Shown: positions 62,210 through 64,000 of the stretch, piece by piece | Position numbering within the stretch: the first letter of the stretch is position 1 | Layout of the letters: each line of letters starts with the position of its first letter | Source: Marvinbryantia formatexigens DSM 14469 | Lineage (GTDB): Bacteria; Bacillota; Clostridia; Lachnospirales; Lachnospiraceae | Reading direction: 5' to 3' | Assembly (NCBI RefSeq): GCF_025148285.1 | Contig: NZ_CP102268.1 | Coordinates: forward strand, 4,433,501-4,497,500 | DNA length: 64,000 bases | Program-made: the position numbers and the translations under genes | Notes under the pieces: model-generated | What the model saw: only the letters and a program-made list of their open reading frames with translations | Databases searched by the model: none | What the model was told of the DNA's origin: nothing

Positions 62210-64000
62210 CTACAGCAGCAGGGAAATGAGCAGATAAATCAGTGTGCCGCACAATCCCAGGCAAAACAGGATCAGCCCGTAGGAGAGGCTTCTGCCGATG
62301 ATGCCGGTGTTTTCTTTGAAGCTTTCGTAGGCGAGGGCGAAGGTGTGCTCGTAGTCCTTCTTTTTCGGATGGCGGCGCCAGATGGTCAGGTTGAGCAGCG
62401 CCACAGCCCGATTTACAATACGCCCGCAGACATGGGTGAGCGCGTTTCCCTCCTCCAGTTCGTGCGGCTGGGGGCTGTCCTGGTAGATGGTTTTCCGCAG
62501 AAACACAATCACGCTGTCCGTTATCGTATCGAAGAAGCCCGCCTCCACGCTTCCGGCAATCGGAAGCAGCTTTGCAAGCAAATCAACCGCGTTATCGAGC
62601 ACCATGCAGACGCCGCCGCACACTGCCGGGACCGCCGTCAGCAGGATCGGGCGGTATACATAATCCTCCAGGTCCAGCACACGCGGCCAGCGGTTTACGT
62701 AAACGGTGGTGCCGTCCGGCTGCTTTTTCAGCATCCAGGTCCGCACAAGCAGCAGATAAATCAGCGCGCCAATAGCAATCGAAATCAGACTGCCTTTCAG
62801 GTTCGTCAGGCTGAAGTATGCCACCGTGTGCGGATTTTCAGCTAATCCGCAGAAGCCCTGCCCCATATCGGCAAGCTTATCCATCGTCTGATGCGGCAGG
62901 ATACCCATCAGCGGAAACAATGCCGCCGGGACTGCCAGCGCCGCCGCGCTCACCGGCTTCATATAGCTGCCGGACATGCCGTCGTATTTTTTCTGCACCT
63001 TTGCATCGTTATTTTTCTCCACAAAAACGGCAAAGAACAGCTTGCACATATACGCCACCGTCAGACCGCCGCTGATGAGGAACAGCCACTCGATAATCTT
63101 CATGTCGCTGACGCCGAAGACGCCCTGCGCCAGAGCGCCCGTCTCCAGCGCCTCTGTATACTCCACGATGCTCTCGTGTAGCAGCGTCTTGCTTATATAG
63201 CCGGAAAACAGCGGAATACCGCCGATGCCCAGCGCTCCCGCCAGATAAATGGCGGCGAGCAGCGGCTTCTTTCTGCCAAAGCCGCGGATTTCGTTCAGAT
63301 CCAGCTTATGCACATTCATGAAAATAACCCCAGCCACCAGGAAGAGCACCAGCTTGAACAGCGAGTGATTCACCATATGCAGCAGACTTCCGCGCACCGC
63401 AAGGGCGTTTTCCTCTGCGAGCAGCCCCTGCATCCCGATTCCGACCAGAATAAATCCAATCTGTGATACGGACGAGCACGCCAGCGTGCGCTTAAAGTCG
63501 ACGGAAAACAGCGCCAGCACCGCGCCCGCCACCATTGTGAGCGTCCCCAGAACCAGCACGAAGGTGCCCCATTTCCAGTCATGCAGCAATATCTTGCAGC
63601 TAATTACCAGAATGCCGAAGATACCGGTCTTCGTCAGAATACCGGAGAGCAGGGCGCTCGCCGGAGCCGGAGCGACCGGATGCGCCTTCGGCAGCCAGAT
63701 ATGCAGCGGGAAAGCGCCCGCCTTCGCCGCAAAGCCGAAGAACAGACAGCCCGCCGCCACATACACATTTTTGCCCGCGCAGGCGTCGTGCAGCTCGCTG
63801 ATTGTTAAGGTGCCCGCCTGGTTATAAAGCAGAAACAGCCCCATCAGCATCACAAGTCCCCCGATGACCGCCACGGCGAGATAGGTCGCCGCCGCCCGCA
63901 GCGACGGAGCATGCTCATCCTGCGCCACCCACACATAGGAAGCCAGCGACATTACCTCGAAAAACACAAAGGTCGTATACAGATCCGCCGAGAAGAAAAT
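62210..64000 (-). CDS. Proton-conducting membrane transporter subunit (NuoL/NuoM/MrpD-like), 5' end cut by window edge
   Basis: The frame is open from the window edge to a stop at 62210 (596 codons seen). It is a multi-helix subunit of the complex I/Mrp/hydrogenase antiporter family: LYTTFVFFEVMSLASYVWVA, the KAGAFPLHIWLPKAHPVAPA lysine helix, LACSSVSQIGFILVGIGMQG, and MVNHSLFKLVLFLVAGVIFM. A C-terminal extension has two more helices ending SLSYGLILFCLGLCGTLIYL. It is likely part of a multi-subunit ion-translocating complex whose other genes lie to the right. Confidence 0.9.
   Translation of the reverse strand: MFFSADLYTTFVFFEVMSLASYVWVAQDEHAPSLRAAATYLAVAVIGGLVMLMGLFLLYNQAGTLTISELHDACAGKNVYVAAGCLFFGFAAKAGAFPLHIWLPKAHPVAPAPASALLSGILTKTGIFGILVISCKILLHDWKWGTFVLVLGTLTMVAGAVLALFSVDFKRTLACSSVSQIGFILVGIGMQGLLAEENALAVRGSLLHMVNHSLFKLVLFLVAGVIFMNVHKLDLNEIRGFGRKKPLLAAIYLAGALGIGGIPLFSGYISKTLLHESIVEYTEALETGALAQGVFGVSDMKIIEWLFLISGGLTVAYMCKLFFAVFVEKNNDAKVQKKYDGMSGSYMKPVSAAALAVPAALFPLMGILPHQTMDKLADMGQGFCGLAENPHTVAYFSLTNLKGSLISIAIGALIYLLLVRTWMLKKQPDGTTVYVNRWPRVLDLEDYVYRPILLTAVPAVCGGVCMVLDNAVDLLAKLLPIAGSVEAGFFDTITDSVIVFLRKTIYQDSPQPHELEEGNALTHVCGRIVNRAVALLNLTIWRRHPKKKDYEHTFALAYESFKENTGIIGRSLSYGLILFCLGLCGTLIYLLISLLL

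Overview
The window looks like chromosome from a spore-forming, anaerobic, moderately GC-rich Firmicute, most likely a Lachnospiraceae gut bacterium. The grounds are spoVAD/spoVAE, an oxygen-independent NrdD ribonucleotide reductase with NrdR-like boxes, a T-box leader in front of aspS-gatCAB, a BMP-type nucleoside ABC transporter, and a Tn916-type recombination module. Two compositional halves are visible by eye: roughly 1-27 kb is AT-richer accessory DNA and roughly 27-64 kb is GC-richer core chromosome.

Accessory half. At the left edge are a tyrosine integrase (cut by the window edge), a ribbon-helix-helix protein, an excisionase, a helix-turn-helix protein, a small sigma factor and a divergent XRE repressor. 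This is the regulatory and recombination end of a Tn916-like element, but no conjugation genes follow. Instead there is a long leftward set of redox cargo: a decayed MATE pump, a DUF4405 haem-type membrane protein, exported flavodoxin lipoproteins (one fused to a cyclophilin-like domain), several aldo/keto reductases (one exported), a carboxymuconolactone decarboxylase, an iron-sulfur flavoprotein, a flavin reductase, and MerR and LysR regulators. In the middle lies a beta-glucoside PTS operon (bglP, bglA, its own HPr and EI). The right part carries an IS transposase, an orphan mobC behind an oriT-like stretch, and a GNAT toxin-antitoxin pair.

Core half. Genes include a MATE transporter and a winged-helix regulator, an ABC-2 exporter with a NEW3-domain surface protein, nrdD, a deacetylase-like lipoprotein lacking the expected catalytic residues, aspS-gatC-gatA-gatB under a T-box with asnA divergent, a P1B-ATPase without its catalytic domains, ilvE, gdhA, an SH3 protein, tRNA-Arg(CCG), rpsU, a zinc alcohol dehydrogenase opposite a ROK regulator, spoVAD-spoVAE, a BMP nucleoside transporter operon, a DUF1016 nuclease beside hsdM debris, and a proton-pumping-type membrane subunit cut by the right edge.

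Three themes stand out. First, many genes carry clean internal deletions (MATE, DUF362/permease, an aldo/keto reductase, the P-type ATPase, hsdM), several of them still in frame. Second, the core half is seeded with dispersed, highly structured intergenic repeats, including a roughly 210-275 bp MITE-like family with about 20 bp terminal inverted repeats. Third, an almost identical 33 bp block precedes two leftward operons and coincides with -35 elements, making it a candidate operator for the LysR regulator. All family calls are from reading the sequence; no database search was possible.
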